A model generated the notes under the pieces. The model saw only the letters and a list, made by a program, of their open reading frames with translations, was not told where the DNA came from and did no database searches. From positions 124,001 to 188,000 of the forward strand of contig JAJNNX010000028.1 of the NCBI GenBank assembly GCA_023159155.1: a DNA stretch of 64,000 nucleotides. The letters run 5' to 3'. A program made the translations under genes and the position numbers. Of this stretch, positions 63,391-64,000 are shown piece by piece. Every line of letters starts with the position of its first letter. Position 1 is the stretch's first letter. The stretch comes from Ustulina deusta. Lineage: Eukaryota > Ascomycota > Sordariomycetes > Xylariales > Xylariaceae.

Positions 63391-64000
63391 CTATTCGCAC
63401 GGGTCCGGTCCGAAGATGCAGATAACACCCTTCCAAAGAGCTCGCTCTCTCTCGGGCACATCGGCGCTGTGTTTCTGCGATATGAAGACATTCCGGGCTC
63501 GGGCAGCCTGTACAACATACGAGGCAAATCGGAACTCGACGCAGAAAAGGCCGTCAGGTCGGGCGAAAGTACGGGCACGTTCCAAGCCGTAGATGACTCT
63601 GTTGCGGGGATGAGCCAAGACGGCCTCCAGGTGATCTTTATTGACAATCTGGGGATCACCAATCACTTGGAGCACGCGCGAACCACGACCACCGTTTCCG
63701 TGGTCATAAGGGACTGTGTTGGAGTGGGCAGCGACTCTGATCCGGTTCAGAGCAATATGCGGGATCCGACCACTGACTCTGATGTGTCCTCTGATATGTC
63801 CGTTCTTGGTTTGGGTCAACAGGCGATCGACTGAGGCTCTGTCAAAGAACTCTACCTTCGCGGCAGAGGTACCGTGTACTCCGACTGGGGGGTTGATGAC
63901 TGCATGGCTCACGGCGCCCACGTTTCGCATGCTGTCGAAGAGCATCTCATAAGTGCAGTCGGGCGGTAGATTGGTCCACCAGGTAGCACAATTCTCAGTG
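63391..64000 (-). CDS. RRM-like conserved fungal hypothetical protein, 5' end beyond the window
   Basis: The minus frame is open from the right edge to TAG at 63,391-63,393, about 202 codons. Its beginning, ENCATWWTNLPPDCTYEMLF, followed by DSMRNVGAVSHAVINPP, is the RNP2-like strand and first helix of an RRM-like fold seen in a common Pezizomycotina hypothetical family. SAAKVEFFDRASVDRLL follows where that family has its AAK-FF-R-A--L RNP1-like block. A second half-domain follows (VLQVIGDPQIVNKDHLEAV; then GLFCVEFRFASYVVQA). The end, WKGVICIFGPDPCE, matches the family's usual GxDPC C-terminus, so the 3' end is genuine. It may bind RNA, but this is unproven. The ATG inside the window (63,943-63,945) is an internal Met, because similarity continues upstream of it. 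Confidence 0.8.
   Translation of the reverse strand, partial: TENCATWWTNLPPDCTYEMLFDSMRNVGAVSHAVINPPVGVHGTSAAKVEFFDRASVDRLLTQTKNGHIRGHIRVSGRIPHIALNRIRVAAHSNTVPYDHGNGGRGSRVLQVIGDPQIVNKDHLEAVLAHPRNRVIYGLERARTFARPDGLFCVEFRFASYVVQAARARNVFISQKHSADVPERERALWKGVICIFGPDPCE

Noticed and set aside
63310..63834. 174-codon plus-strand frame
   Set aside because: Antisense to the RRM-like gene, whose conserved segments and terminal GPDPC read on minus.

Overview
The window looks like nuclear DNA of a filamentous ascomycete (Pezizomycotina). It splits into two compartments. Positions 1 to about 50,770 are extremely AT-rich, repetitive and almost free of open reading frames. Positions about 50,770-64,000 have balanced composition, short fungal introns and recognisable fungal gene families. 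The AT-rich half is retrotransposon DNA altered by repeat-induced point mutation (RIP, C to T). Gln codons have become TAA/TAG, Trp codons TAG, Cys has become Tyr, and catalytic Asp has become Asn. Read with those changes in mind, the diverged frames can be recognised as Ty3/Gypsy and Ty1/Copia polyproteins.

Layout of the AT-rich half. (a) 1-12,100 is a Gypsy element on the minus strand, cut by the left window edge. (b) 12,101-16,067 is a related non-autonomous LTR element, also minus, whose interior is a degenerate array of about 17 units, each with an AT-rich palindrome. It appears to share the 11,842-12,100 LTR with (a), giving an LTR-body-LTR-body-LTR tandem. (c) 16,068-16,690 is a fragment of the same Gypsy family in plus orientation. 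(d) 18,265-25,534 is a complete-length Copia element on minus, with about 300-bp LTRs and a perfect AAATT target-site duplication, inserted into older AT-rich repeat. (e) 28,072-35,426 is a different Gypsy element on minus, with short LTRs, a CCHC knuckle remnant and a YLDN reverse transcriptase box. (f) 35,864-48,617 is a full-length 12.75-kb plus-strand copy of the (a) family, so (a) and (f) form arms of roughly 12 kb in a large inverted repeat. (g) 48,618-50,770 is unclassified AT-rich repeat.

The balanced half begins with two decayed genes: an unrecognised minus-strand gene (50,873-51,455) and an aminoglycoside-phosphotransferase-like (APH) gene truncated in its N-lobe region (52,560-53,175). 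Next come a possible small membrane protein (53,433-53,780, minus) and the main intact gene, 55,232-58,613. I reconstruct that gene as three exons joining an N-terminal Clr5 domain to a long region ending in ankyrin repeats (1,078 residues). A small hydrophilic protein with a duplicated DWL-EAD-Y motif lies at 60,229-60,522. The 3' part of a conserved fungal RRM-like protein gene runs off the right edge on minus (63,391-64,000).

The genes form no pathway or operon. The picture is a gene-poor heterochromatin edge: retroelement bodies killed by RIP, then a decay zone of broken genes, then sparse accessory genes of lineage-specific fungal families. No rRNA, tRNA, CRISPR or bacterial feature was seen.
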